From positions 62,001 to 126,000 of the forward strand of contig JAFABI010000032.1 of NCBI GenBank assembly GCA_023426125.1: a stretch of 64,000 nt of DNA. Reading direction: 5' to 3'. Positions within the stretch are counted from its first letter, which is position 1. Each line of letters opens with the position of its first letter. Below the pieces are notes generated by a model. That model had not been told where the DNA came from, made no database searches, and saw only the letters and a list, made by a program, of their open reading frames with translations. The DNA is from Bacillota bacterium (GTDB lineage Bacteria; Bacillota; Clostridia; Acetivibrionales; DTU013). Of this stretch, positions 51,253 to 59,955 are shown piece by piece. The position numbers and the translations under genes are program-made.

Positions 51253-53061
51253 CTAGGGTTTATGGGCCTCAAGCAAGTCGTCGGTATAAAACCTCGAATC
51301 CAAAAACTCTTTTACTTCCTCTTCCGAATAGTGCCTGCGCATGAGCCGGTATATTCCTCCTTTCAAATACTGCCTCATGGACGCCAGGTCTTCGGTTCTT
51401 TTCAGGACAATCGCCTTCTCATAGTTTGAAACTCCGCTGCAAAGCTTATAAAGCTCCCTGTTTGTGACAAGGCTCTTCTTCCTGTATAACACCAGCAAAT
51501 ACATCCACCTGTACGCCTCTGCGGTATATGCGTGCCTCAGGGGCTTCTGGCACAGGCTTTCAAAGAATCGGTATACTTCTTCAGCATTCTTTTGAAAAAC
51601 ACCGTCTTTCATCTCCGCCCCGAAATAATTGGCGAAAAACCTGGACTCGAAATTTCTATCGGAGCCGGCTTCTCTATTCCAGTACATATCCGCGGAAAGC
51701 AGCACCGGATACCAGGCCGTCTCAAAAAACGGGTGCGGCGGCGCAATGGTGCCGGTATAATTGGACCATACGGTGGTTATTACCCCTGGCAGCTCCAGTT
51801 CATCGGCCAGTCCGGACCAATCGGCGATATTGGCGGTTCTCTCGGAAAAATCCGGAATATCGAAATAATCAGCCGCAAGGCCTGCGCTGCACTTTGCCGA
51901 AGATGCCCCGAGCACCTGGTATCCGAAGCTTTTATACCGTTCGATATGGGTTTTTGCGTCTCCGGTTTCATAGTTGTAGTACAGCCAGCATACCAGGAGG
52001 ATATCTTTGTCCAGCAGCTGCATTTCGGCATCGTTAAAATGCCTTAGCATATCGTCCCACATCACGGGCGTCTTTCCCGCCTCTTTGACCTTTCCCGCCA
52101 TCCGGTTGACATGCTCTGTGAAAAGCCTGTTTTTTTCTCCCCTTTCCCTGCATAAGCCGCAGCAGCAAAGGTTCCACGCCTCATCGCAGCCTATGTGGAT
52201 ATACCGGCTGGCGGGAAACAAGGAAATGACATCGTCAAGAAGCCTTTCCACCAGCCTTACGGCTTCTTCATTGGAAATACATATCTCGTCGATCTGGTTA
52301 AAGTGATTGGGCCCCAGCAATTCCCCGGAAAACGGCAGACCGTCCCGGGGCCCTTCCTCCCTTACTTCCCGCAAAGGGTAATATTCATCCTTTTTTAAAA
52401 CATACTCAAGGTGCCCCAGGGTCTGCTGAAGAGGGATGATTTCCATAAACCTGTCATGCGCATACCGTTGGAGATTTTCCAGCTGTTCCGGCGTTAAGGC
52501 GTTTTCCGCGGCGATGTGAGGCGCCGATTTGTAAGGATATTTATCTTCGAATTCCAGCAAAAGCGTATTGAACTTGTAATGGGTTGTTTCATCGATGATT
52601 TCCAGCATCCTCCCGTAGTCGGGCATTCCGTACCTGGTCTCAAGGTGGAAGCCTCTGACCAGGCACTGCGGCCAATCGATGATTTCCAGTTCATAGGTGA
52701 TACCGTCCGATAAAAGCTGACGCAAGGTCTGAACCCCGTAAAACAATCCCTTTTCCGAGCTGGCGGCCACAAGCGCCGAAGCTTTTCCTATGGTAAGCCA
52801 ATATCCTTCCTCCCGTCCTTTCAGGCAATCCGGCAGCAGCAGCACCTCCGGCGCCGGGCAGGGACCCACGGTAAAGTAAAACACCCCTCCGTCCCATTTG
52901 CTTTCATTGATGCTGCAGGCAAACTTTTCATGAAAATAGGAAGGCAAAAAGCCGGAGGTATTCGTACGGATGCCCCCCTTTGCATACAATGCATGGTCCG
53001 GCGGGATATTTCCACCGGTTTTGACCATTCTGGGGTACGGGATGATATTCAGGGCTTTCAA
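51253..53061 (-). CDS. GH20-like beta-N-acetylhexosaminidase, cytoplasmic
   Basis: This 602-residue enzyme has no signal peptide. An N-terminal GH20b-like domain (about 1-125) precedes a TIM barrel with the GH20 hallmark HIGCDEAW (Asp293-Glu294, the pair used in substrate-assisted catalysis), WPQCLVRGFHLE at the barrel entry and PVMWDDM. The C-terminal helical region is unassigned. The TTG start at 53061 follows AAGGTGG. Lying directly after the permease genes, it probably removes terminal N-acetyl-hexosamine from imported oligosaccharides. Barrel-only GH20-like relatives with other specificities exist, so the substrate is not certain. Confidence 0.82.
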   Translation of the reverse strand: MKALNIIPYPRMVKTGGNIPPDHALYAKGGIRTNTSGFLPSYFHEKFACSINESKWDGGVFYFTVGPCPAPEVLLLPDCLKGREEGYWLTIGKASALVAASSEKGLFYGVQTLRQLLSDGITYELEIIDWPQCLVRGFHLETRYGMPDYGRMLEIIDETTHYKFNTLLLEFEDKYPYKSAPHIAAENALTPEQLENLQRYAHDRFMEIIPLQQTLGHLEYVLKKDEYYPLREVREEGPRDGLPFSGELLGPNHFNQIDEICISNEEAVRLVERLLDDVISLFPASRYIHIGCDEAWNLCCCGLCRERGEKNRLFTEHVNRMAGKVKEAGKTPVMWDDMLRHFNDAEMQLLDKDILLVCWLYYNYETGDAKTHIERYKSFGYQVLGASSAKCSAGLAADYFDIPDFSERTANIADWSGLADELELPGVITTVWSNYTGTIAPPHPFFETAWYPVLLSADMYWNREAGSDRNFESRFFANYFGAEMKDGVFQKNAEEVYRFFESLCQKPLRHAYTAEAYRWMYLLVLYRKKSLVTNRELYKLCSGVSNYEKAIVLKRTEDLASMRQYLKGGIYRLMRRHYSEEEVKEFLDSRFYTDDLLEAHKP

Positions 53062-53116
53062 GAATCCACCTTCCTTTCGGCTGTGAATATATGTTTTTTA
53101 CAATGCTCTTTTAAAT

Positions 53117-53980
53117 TCATCCTTTCAGGGAGCCGATCATGACTCCTTTTACAAAATATTTCTGCAAAAACGGGTATACAAGGATGATAGGGATGATGGA
53201 TACGATCACCGTCGAATATTTCAAGGACTCGTCCACCACCACCGTGTCGGCTCCAACCGCCTTGTTGCTGAACTGCGTGCTCTCGATGAGCATATCCCGC
53301 AGGACGATCTGCAAGGGTACCTTGCTCTCGGTGTTGATATAAAGCATTGCGCTGAAATACGAATTCCACAAGCTCACCGCATAGAAAAGCAGGATGGTTG
53401 CCAGCACCGCCTTTGAAAGCGGCAGCACGATACGGAAAAAAACGCCCAGGTCATTAAGGCCGTCAAGCCGCGCCGACTCTTCCAGTTCTACCGGGAACTG
53501 CACAAAAAAAGTCCTCATGATAAGCAGGTTATAGGTACTGACGGCCACGGGAAGGATGATGGCCCACATACTATCGTAAAGGCCCAGTCCTCTCACTGTC
53601 AGATAGGTAGGGATCATACCGCCGCCGAAAAACATCGTAAACATGATCATGGCTGTGAAAAACCGGTTGAATATCAGCTTCTTTTTGCTCAGGGCGTAGG
53701 CCCCCCCGCAAGTCACGGCAAGGGCCAGCAGTGACCCGGAGCCGGAGTAAAGCACCGTATTCAGGTATGCCCGGAAAATCCTGCGGTCTTCAAATACGAT
53801 CCTGTAGGTGTTAAGGTTGAACCCCTTCGGGTAGAAGCTCACTTCACCCTTCAATACATAAATCGAACCGGAAGTCGATACCGCCGCCATATAAACGAAG
53901 GGATACAAGGTTGCAAAGACCGCTGTCAACAGCACCAGGATCTTAAGGATTGTAAATATGCCGAATTTATAATTTTTCAT
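53117..53980 (-). CDS. LplC/YtcP-type sugar ABC transporter permease
   Basis: This 287-residue permease has six predicted helices, an EAA loop ELEESARLDGLNDLGVFFRIVLPLS and the C-terminus YPFLQKYFVKGVMIGSLKG, nearly the same as its counterpart at 25979-26899. AGGAGG precedes the ATG at 53980. The LplB-type gene lies just upstream (15-base gap) and GH20 downstream. Confidence 0.93.
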   Translation of the reverse strand: MKNYKFGIFTILKILVLLTAVFATLYPFVYMAAVSTSGSIYVLKGEVSFYPKGFNLNTYRIVFEDRRIFRAYLNTVLYSGSGSLLALAVTCGGAYALSKKKLIFNRFFTAMIMFTMFFGGGMIPTYLTVRGLGLYDSMWAIILPVAVSTYNLLIMRTFFVQFPVELEESARLDGLNDLGVFFRIVLPLSKAVLATILLFYAVSLWNSYFSAMLYINTESKVPLQIVLRDMLIESTQFSNKAVGADTVVVDESLKYSTVIVSIIPIILVYPFLQKYFVKGVMIGSLKG

Positions 53981-53995
53981 CGCTTGTCATTCCTC

Positions 53996-54907
53996 CTACC
54001 ACAGGCTTGTTCCGGAGTATCTCCTGGCCATCCGGTTTGAAAAATATATGAAGAACAGGTTTATAAACGAATTGAACAGCCCAAAGGTCGCGCCGTAGCT
54101 GACATTGCCCGACAGCAGGCCCTGCCTGTATACAAAGGTCACAATCACATCCGTAGAGGCATAGGTCGCCGCGTTCTGAAGCAGGAATACCTTTTCGAAG
54201 CCTATATCGACCACTGCTCCCGTATTGAGAAGGAGCATGACGATAATCACCGGAGCGATGGAGGGTATCGTTATGTAAATCAGCTGCTTCCATTTGTTGG
54301 CCCCGTCGATGAATGCCGATTCATACATCTCTACGTCAATATTTGCAAGCGCAGCCAGATATATGATAGCTCCAAAGCCTGTATACTGCCATATGTCCGA
54401 AAGGATATAGATGGGCCGGAACCAGTCGGGGTTCAGCAAAAAATTGATCTTCTCATTCCCCATGGAAGCTATGAGATTGTTGATAATGCCGTTGCGCGGA
54501 TTCAGGAACATCCTGAGCATGCCCACGATGATCACCGAAGACATAAAATACGGCATATAGCTGACTGTCTGGACAAACTTTTTGAAGTGCACGTTCCGTA
54601 CCTCGTTCAATATCAGCGCGAAAATGATAGGGAACGGGAATCCGCATACAAGCACAAGGACGCCCAGAACAAGGGTATTCGACACAAGTCTTTGAAAATC
54701 GAGGGACTGGAACATGCGTATGAAGTTGTCCAGACCCACCCAATCGCTGTCGAGAAAACCCCTGAACAGCTTGTAATTTTTGAAGGGAATGAGCACGCCC
54801 CACATGGGCAAATATTTGAATAATGCATAATATATAAGGCACGGTGTAAAAAGCAGCAGTAAAAATTTCGATTCCCGCAGCTTTTTCATAAGCGATCCTT
54901 GTACCAT
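53996..54907 (-). CDS. LplB-type sugar ABC transporter permease
   Basis: This 303-residue first permease shows LLFTPCLIYYALFKYLPMWGVLIPF, RNVHFKKFVQTVSYMPYF and the EAA loop YESAFIDGANKWKQLIYITIPS. Two starts are possible: ATG at 54907 after GAGAGGT, or ATG at 54889 after AAGGAT, six codons shorter. No ATPase gene is present in the locus. It sits between its receptor gene (215 bases upstream) and the second permease. Confidence 0.92.
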   Translation of the reverse strand: MVQGSLMKKLRESKFLLLLFTPCLIYYALFKYLPMWGVLIPFKNYKLFRGFLDSDWVGLDNFIRMFQSLDFQRLVSNTLVLGVLVLVCGFPFPIIFALILNEVRNVHFKKFVQTVSYMPYFMSSVIIVGMLRMFLNPRNGIINNLIASMGNEKINFLLNPDWFRPIYILSDIWQYTGFGAIIYLAALANIDVEMYESAFIDGANKWKQLIYITIPSIAPVIIVMLLLNTGAVVDIGFEKVFLLQNAATYASTDVIVTFVYRQGLLSGNVSYGATFGLFNSFINLFFIYFSNRMARRYSGTSLW

Positions 54908-54959
54908 CCGACATTACCTCTCTGGTTTGTATTATACCTTCCCGCCGGTGCGGAGGCTG

Positions 54960-55053
54960 TCCCCAAACATGCGGGCGCGCAGTGCGCGCCCCTGCACAGA
55001 AGGGAAGGTACACGTTGACTACCGGTATGCAGGGATTGTCCGCCGGACAATCC
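54960..55053. repeat. Intergenic hairpins including a REP-like half
   Basis: GCGGGCGCGC-AGT-GCGCGCCCC at about 54971-54993 is near-palindromic, and its right half resembles the palindrome at 31828-31904. GGATTGTCC (55033-55041) and GGACAATCC (55045-55053) form a perfect nine-pair stem. Both lie between the receptor and first permease genes and could reduce read-through from the highly expressed receptor into the permeases. Confidence 0.5.
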
Positions 55054-55122
55054 GCCTTTTGGGACACTCCGTGTGTTTTTAAGCAGGGGCCGCCAATGAA
55101 GCCCGCATGCTTGATACCGGGG

Positions 55123-56700
55123 CTAGTTTCCGCCCTTTTGCCTGTTGTACGCCTTGGTATAGATGTCTATGATATCCTGGAGACCAAGGTCCTGAAGCTC
55201 TTTCACAAACGCGTCATATTCGCTTATCGGCCGGTCGCCCATGTAGAATTTGGCTCCGTTTTCCTCGATGTGCTTCATGATGATATCGTATTTCTCAGAT
55301 ATTGTATTGGTTTCCTGCTCGTCAAAAGCAACAGCAGGAATCGGGTCAAGGTCATATTTTCTCGCTTCGACCACGGCATCGGACAGTTCCTTGGTGAACA
55401 GGGAAACATGGGCGTCGTAATCAAACAATGCGTAAAAACCGTTTGTTGATAGTCCATATTTCTTACGCATGCTCATCTGATCCTGGACATCGATGAATTT
55501 CTTTTTGCCGTCGACCAGGGTGTATGTTTTGCCTTCCTCGCCCCAGCTGAGCAGCTCCTTTGCCTCAGGCGTGTACATCCAGTTCATGTACTTCAGGGTT
55601 TCTTGCAGCTTGGGGGATTTTGCCGCGATGGCGAATCCCGAGAATGCATAAGCGGAGTAAGCCGTCTTGGCTATTCCGTCCGCCCCGCCCTTCCACGGCG
55701 GCATGTAAGCCATTGTGAATTCGGGATTTTCCGGCCGGATGGCGTTGTTGAAGAAATCGATCCTGCCAAGGTAATCGTGGGTAATAAACGCATTATTGGT
55801 GGAGATAAGATCCTGCCATCCTTTGGTATCCAGTGTAAGAGAATCCGGCGGCACGAGCTTTTCTTTGAACAGCTTGCTGTAGAATTCAAAAAAGGCTTTC
55901 ATTTTGCCGTCGGCAGCGCCGGATTTCCACTCGTTGTTTTCGTAATAAAGGTAATGGGTGTCATTGGGGAAAATAGCGCCCCAGGAGGATGAAAGCCATT
56001 CGAACCTGTGCAATGAAGAAAGGTCCCTCTGGGCGTAAGGATAGCTGCTGGGATACAGCTCCTTGAGTTTTTTGCATACGTCGTAAAACTCAACATCATT
56101 TGTCGGTACTTTAAGCCCGTGCTTGTCGAATAGGTCCTTCCTGTAAAGCCATCCCATACGGTCGGTTTCGGAAATGCCCTTGTCCGGCAATACATAAAGG
56201 CTGCCGTCAGCCGATTTATAGTCTCCCACAAAAGCGTTGTCCTCTTCGATAAATTTAGAGAAATCAGGCATCTGATCGGTATAATCCAGGACATCCGCAT
56301 AGGCGCCTTCCAATCCGTAACGCTGCATCAGGGGAATATCATAGCAGAAGGTAATTTCAGGCACATCTCCCGACGCCATCGTTACATTGATTTTATCTCC
56401 CATATTGGAGTCGTCTACGGTGATGACGTCAAATGAAACATTCAGTTTTTCCTTCAGGGCGGTAACAACATACCAATCCTGCTGGTATGGCCAGCTTGGG
56501 TGGCTTGGCGTCATAAGGCGGAGAGTTACCGGCTTGTCAAAAAGCGGACCTGCTTTTGCTGTGGTTTCACCGGCAGTCTGTGATGCCGGCTGGGTTGTCG
56601 CCGATGTTTCAGAGGAGACAGACGCAGTGCCGCCGCATCCTGCCAAAATGGAAACAGAGAGTGCTGCCGCGACCAATAAGGCCAGTATTTTTTTCTTCAT
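55123..56700 (-). CDS. Extracellular solute-binding lipoprotein of the second sugar transporter
   Basis: This 525-residue receptor has lipobox LAGC (about Cys22), a Ser/Thr/Gln linker and a two-lobed body sharing long identical blocks with the receptor at 44767-46323 (KPVTLRL, HPSWPYQ, SETDRMGWLYRKDLFDKHGL). GGAGGT lies eight bases before the ATG at 56700. It is the first gene of the minus-strand operon receptor-LplB-LplC-GH20-GH9-SLH. A 144-bp repeat lies 46 bases upstream, in the likely promoter region. Confidence 0.93.
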   Translation of the reverse strand: MKKKILALLVAAALSVSILAGCGGTASVSSETSATTQPASQTAGETTAKAGPLFDKPVTLRLMTPSHPSWPYQQDWYVVTALKEKLNVSFDVITVDDSNMGDKINVTMASGDVPEITFCYDIPLMQRYGLEGAYADVLDYTDQMPDFSKFIEEDNAFVGDYKSADGSLYVLPDKGISETDRMGWLYRKDLFDKHGLKVPTNDVEFYDVCKKLKELYPSSYPYAQRDLSSLHRFEWLSSSWGAIFPNDTHYLYYENNEWKSGAADGKMKAFFEFYSKLFKEKLVPPDSLTLDTKGWQDLISTNNAFITHDYLGRIDFFNNAIRPENPEFTMAYMPPWKGGADGIAKTAYSAYAFSGFAIAAKSPKLQETLKYMNWMYTPEAKELLSWGEEGKTYTLVDGKKKFIDVQDQMSMRKKYGLSTNGFYALFDYDAHVSLFTKELSDAVVEARKYDLDPIPAVAFDEQETNTISEKYDIIMKHIEENGAKFYMGDRPISEYDAFVKELQDLGLQDIIDIYTKAYNRQKGGN

Positions 56701-56745
56701 AAAACTTACCTCCATTTAATGTTGGTTTGTGATAGGCCGTTCAGG

Positions 56746-56889
56746 AGTACTGCAAATATTACTTCCCGTTTTTATGAAAGTGTAGGTTGCATAGGCGAAC
56801 AGCAAATGCAAAGCATTTGTGACCAGCCCCGGCCGCAATGGACTGCATTTTCAGAAACTTATACGGGAAGTTATATTTGCACCAGTACT
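56746..56889. repeat. 144-bp inverted-repeat element, copy B (inverted relative to A)
   Basis: Both ends carry the AGTAC...GCAAATAT..ACTTCCCGT pattern and the core GGTTGCATAGGCGA.CAGCAAATGC matches copy A on the opposite strand. It lies upstream of the receptor gene, where it could move or replace the promoter. Confidence 0.88.
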
Positions 56890-56987
56890 TAAATCACCGC
56901 TTCTGCAGAAGTCGTTTCAACCACAGCGTAGCACAGACGGAAATTCAGAACAATTTTCAAGTTATTATATAATTCTTATTTATTAAC

Positions 56988-57158
56988 ATGAGTTTAAAAA
57001 ATGAAGATTATATTAAAAAAAATCGAACAATCGTCCAGGGTGATGTTAAAACAGGAAATTCCTGGTACACCCTTTATGCCACTTGGCCGGCAATAAGGAA
57101 ACTTGCCCTTCCTATTCTGCAACAAACCGATATCGGGTTGATTTGCTCCCGCGTATAA
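56988..57158 (+). other. Possible small open reading frame (56 codons), doubtful
   Basis: The frame starts MSLKNEDYIKKNRTIVQGDV and ends LICSRV. The composition is protein-like, but there is no ribosome site and no family was recognised. The remainder of the 519-base gap 56701-57219 holds the 144-bp repeat and a weak promoter-like TTGATT/TAATAT pair near 57137-57165. Confidence 0.2.
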
Positions 57159-57219
57159 AGTAATATAATAATAGTGATCCAAGCAATGCTTCCATTCTTC
57201 AGAAAGGAGAAGCCGACTC

Positions 57220-57657
57220 TTGAAAATCAACATCGAACAATCGGACACCTATCGTGAAATCGAAATAACCATAAGGTGCAACAGTGTTGATGAGAGCCTT
57301 GAGAGGCTGATATCGGGCCTGCAGCTGTACAGCTCGGCTATCAGCGGCAAAAAGGATGACAAAGTCTATTTTTTAAAACCGCAGGATGTTTTCTATTTCG
57401 ATACGGTAGACGAAAAAGTCTTCATATATACCGAAAATAGCTTTTACGAAACAAATTTGAAGCTGTATGAGATTGAGGAACGGTTCATCGGCACCAGCAT
57501 TATCAGAGTCAGTAAATCCATCATCCTCAATCTGTTGAAAATCGATCACGTGTCACCGCTGTTAAACGGCAGAATCGAAGCGGTACTCCAAAATGGGGAA
57601 AAAGTGATTATCTCAAGACAGTATGTCCCACTGTTCAAAAAGAAATTAGGTTTTTAG
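57220..57657 (+). CDS. LytTR-domain DNA-binding regulator
   Basis: This 145-residue protein has a short N-terminal segment (about 1-45) and a LytTR DNA-binding domain (about 48-143: KVYFLKPQDVFYFDTVDEKVFIYT, FIRVSKS-type motif in IIRVSKSIILNL, ISRQYVPLFKKKL). No receiver domain. The TTG start at 57220 follows AAAGGAG ten bases upstream. It is followed after 12 bases by a DUF3021 membrane protein. LytTR/DUF3021 pairs are a known module in which the membrane protein is thought to control the regulator. Confidence 0.9.
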   Translation: MKINIEQSDTYREIEITIRCNSVDESLERLISGLQLYSSAISGKKDDKVYFLKPQDVFYFDTVDEKVFIYTENSFYETNLKLYEIEERFIGTSIIRVSKSIILNLLKIDHVSPLLNGRIEAVLQNGEKVIISRQYVPLFKKKLGF

Positions 57658-57669
57658 GAGGAGGTTCCT

Positions 57670-58104
57670 ATGGAAAAACGGCCGGTGCAATATTTCTTCC
57701 TTGGCGTATTGATTGCCTTTACGATTTCAATATTGACCATGTCGGCAATTATGACATTTTCTTCTGCCGGCGCAGTACTTCCGGTGAAGCTGATATGGCA
57801 AGCGCTTGTGCTTTCCGTCCTGTGCTCGTTGATTAATCTTATCTATCAGCTGGAAAGGTTGAAATTTATCTGGCAGTCGATTATTTGCTACATTCTTACT
57901 ACCGCAACCATCATCACATGCGGTTTGGCTTTTGACTGGTTCAGTTTTGGAGACAACGGGTTTGGAAAAACAGATTTCGTGCTTTTGTTTTTCGTTATAT
58001 GCTCATTATTTTATTTAATCACCTGGATCATCATATGGCGGATTATCAAAGCAAAGAAGAGAGAATTAAACAGAAAACTGGAGGAATATAAAAAAAGGCA
58101 ATAG
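57670..58104 (+). CDS. DUF3021 family membrane protein
   Basis: This 144-residue protein has four predicted membrane helices (about 8-28, 38-58, 66-88 and 100-122) and a charged C-terminal tail (KAKKRELNRKLEEYKKRQ). Size, topology and its place behind a LytTR gene fit DUF3021. By analogy to BrsM/HdrM-type pairs it may hold the LytTR regulator inactive at the membrane. AGGAGGAGG precedes the ATG. Confidence 0.82.
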   Translation: MEKRPVQYFFLGVLIAFTISILTMSAIMTFSSAGAVLPVKLIWQALVLSVLCSLINLIYQLERLKFIWQSIICYILTTATIITCGLAFDWFSFGDNGFGKTDFVLLFFVICSLFYLITWIIIWRIIKAKKRELNRKLEEYKKRQ

Positions 58105-58191
58105 TACCGGAGCAGCGGCCGTATCCACCGGATACAGCTGCAGCGAAGAAAGAACGGTTTTAGGAAGTGGGTTAAGGAGGAAGGTTTCAGG

Positions 58192-59106
58192 ATGAATGAA
58201 TCCATCGTTACAGTTCACGGACTGGTCAAACGTTACGGCAGTGTTTCAGCACTCAATGGCATTAGCTTTGAGGTGAAGAAGGGCGAGGTTTTCGGACTGC
58301 TGGGGCCAAACGGGGCGGGTAAAACTACCACCCTTGAATGTCTTGAAGGCATGCGAAGGCCGGACGGAGGCACCTTGAGCGTCAATGGCTGCAATCCGCA
58401 ATCGGATAAACAGAGGCTGCGCAGGATTCTTGGCGTACAGCTTCAGTCCTCATCACTGCCGGAGAGAATATACCCGGCGGAGGCGATGGCGTTGATCTGC
58501 TCATGGCATGGGCTGCCGCCAAGGCTTGACCTGCTGGACCGCTTCGGAATCGATATCCGGAGCAAGGTGCAATACCACAAACTGTCAGAAGGGCAAAAAC
58601 GCCGCTTGCATCTGGCACTGGCGCTGGCCGGTGATCCTGCCGTAGTTATCCTTGACGAGCCCACGGCAGGTTTGGATGTACAGGGAAGGTCACAGCTTCA
58701 TGAGGCCATCCGCGGGTTGAAAGCCTCAGGCGTTACGGTTTTACTGGCTACACACGATATGGCGGAGGCGGAATCCTTATGTGACCGGATTGCGATTATT
58801 ATACGCGGGCGCCTTGCCACAACCGGAAGTCCCGCGCAAATAACAGCCGCGGGACATGCAAAAACAAAGATTATGCTGCGTACAAAAAACAACTGCCTGC
58901 TGCCGGGAAAAAACATAGGGGAAGCATATTTCCTGAAACAGACGGATGATTACGGCATCTGGTCCTGCAGCGATACGGCTGCGGCAGTGATGGAAATTCT
59001 TCAGCAGGTCCGGCTGTCGGGGGATGCGGTGGAAGATCTGCGGGTAGAGCGGCCTTCCCTGGAAGAGAGGTTTCTTGAGCTTATCGAAGGAGGTATACAA
59101 TCATGA
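58192..59106 (+). CDS. ABC-2 type exporter, ATP-binding subunit
   Basis: This 304-residue ATPase has Walker A GPNGAGKTTT, signature KLSEGQKRRLHLALALAG, Walker B VVILDEPTAGLD and the His loop ATHDMAEAESLCDRI. The C-terminal extension (about 215-304) is typical of the CcmA/DrrA-like group. Its stop overlaps the start of the permease gene (ATGA). GGAGGAAGG lies before the ATG at 58192. With the upstream LytTR/DUF3021 pair it forms a probable four-gene operon. Substrate unknown; peptides or antibiotics are usual for such exporters. Confidence 0.93.
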   Translation: MNESIVTVHGLVKRYGSVSALNGISFEVKKGEVFGLLGPNGAGKTTTLECLEGMRRPDGGTLSVNGCNPQSDKQRLRRILGVQLQSSSLPERIYPAEAMALICSWHGLPPRLDLLDRFGIDIRSKVQYHKLSEGQKRRLHLALALAGDPAVVILDEPTAGLDVQGRSQLHEAIRGLKASGVTVLLATHDMAEAESLCDRIAIIIRGRLATTGSPAQITAAGHAKTKIMLRTKNNCLLPGKNIGEAYFLKQTDDYGIWSCSDTAAAVMEILQQVRLSGDAVEDLRVERPSLEERFLELIEGGIQS

Positions 59107-59843
59107 ACGCATTTTTTAATCATCTCTGGCTTCAATTTAAAATGGATATCCGGGAACGAAGCACATTGCTGATTTTTTATCTGGTTCCTCTTACATTTTA
59201 TTTTGTTATGGGGGCTGTGTTTTCTTCAATAAACCCTTCGCTCAGGCAGACTTTATCCGCCGCCATGATCATATTCGCCGTAACCATGGGAGCCGTGCTC
59301 GGTATACCGGCACCCATTGTAAAAATGCGTGAATCCGGCGTGCTTCGTTCCTACCGCATCTACGGCATACCGGAGTCGGCAGTACTCCTGACGCAGGCTG
59401 TCAGCGCATTTTTCCACCTTTTGATTGTTTCGGTGATCATATTTTCTACGGCGCCTTTGTTATATGGAGCCGACTACCCCCAAAGCTTTTCCGGATACTT
59501 TTTGACGATCCTTCTTCTGCTGTTTGCCAATATTGCAATTGGATTGTTTATTGGGGTGGCGGCGGGAAGCCAAACTGCGGCAGTCATGCTTTCGCAGGCA
59601 ATATTCCTGCCCACGGTTCTCCTCGGAGGCATCATGTTCCCTGCCTCCATGCTTCCTGAGCTTCTCAGGATGCTGGGACATCTTCTGCCTGCCACCTATA
59701 TCATGCAGCTGTTTTATGGCCTTGCCTTCAGAATGCCAACCGATATCGGCATCGCATTGTCACTTTGCGCTGCAGCAGGTTTTGGAGTAGCAGCCGCCGG
59801 ATTCGCTGCCTTAAGGTTCAGGGTGATTGGAAAAACCTTATAA
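59103..59843 (+). CDS. ABC-2 type exporter, permease subunit
   Basis: This 246-residue membrane protein has six predicted helices in the ABC-2 pattern, including IPAPIVKMRESGVLRSYRIYG and QAIFLPTVLLGGIMFPASMLPE. The ATG at 59103 overlaps the ATPase stop by four bases. Both subunits would export one substrate under LytTR control. Confidence 0.92.
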   Translation: MNAFFNHLWLQFKMDIRERSTLLIFYLVPLTFYFVMGAVFSSINPSLRQTLSAAMIIFAVTMGAVLGIPAPIVKMRESGVLRSYRIYGIPESAVLLTQAVSAFFHLLIVSVIIFSTAPLLYGADYPQSFSGYFLTILLLLFANIAIGLFIGVAAGSQTAAVMLSQAIFLPTVLLGGIMFPASMLPELLRMLGHLLPATYIMQLFYGLAFRMPTDIGIALSLCAAAGFGVAAAGFAALRFRVIGKTL

Positions 59844-59861
59844 CGGGCCGCGTACGGCGAT

Positions 59862-59884
59862 CCGGCACCCAATATGGGCGCCGG
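59862..59884. terminator. Hairpin between convergent operons
   Basis: CCGGC-A-CCC (59862-59870) pairs with GGG-C-GCCGG (59876-59884) with one mismatch, in the 112-base gap between the exporter and the chelatase gene. No T-run is seen. Confidence 0.35.
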
Positions 59885-59955
59885 TCATCGACCACGGTTG
59901 GAAAAAAGTAGCCGCGCCTTCCGTCCCGATATGCGTGATATCTTTTTACCGGTAC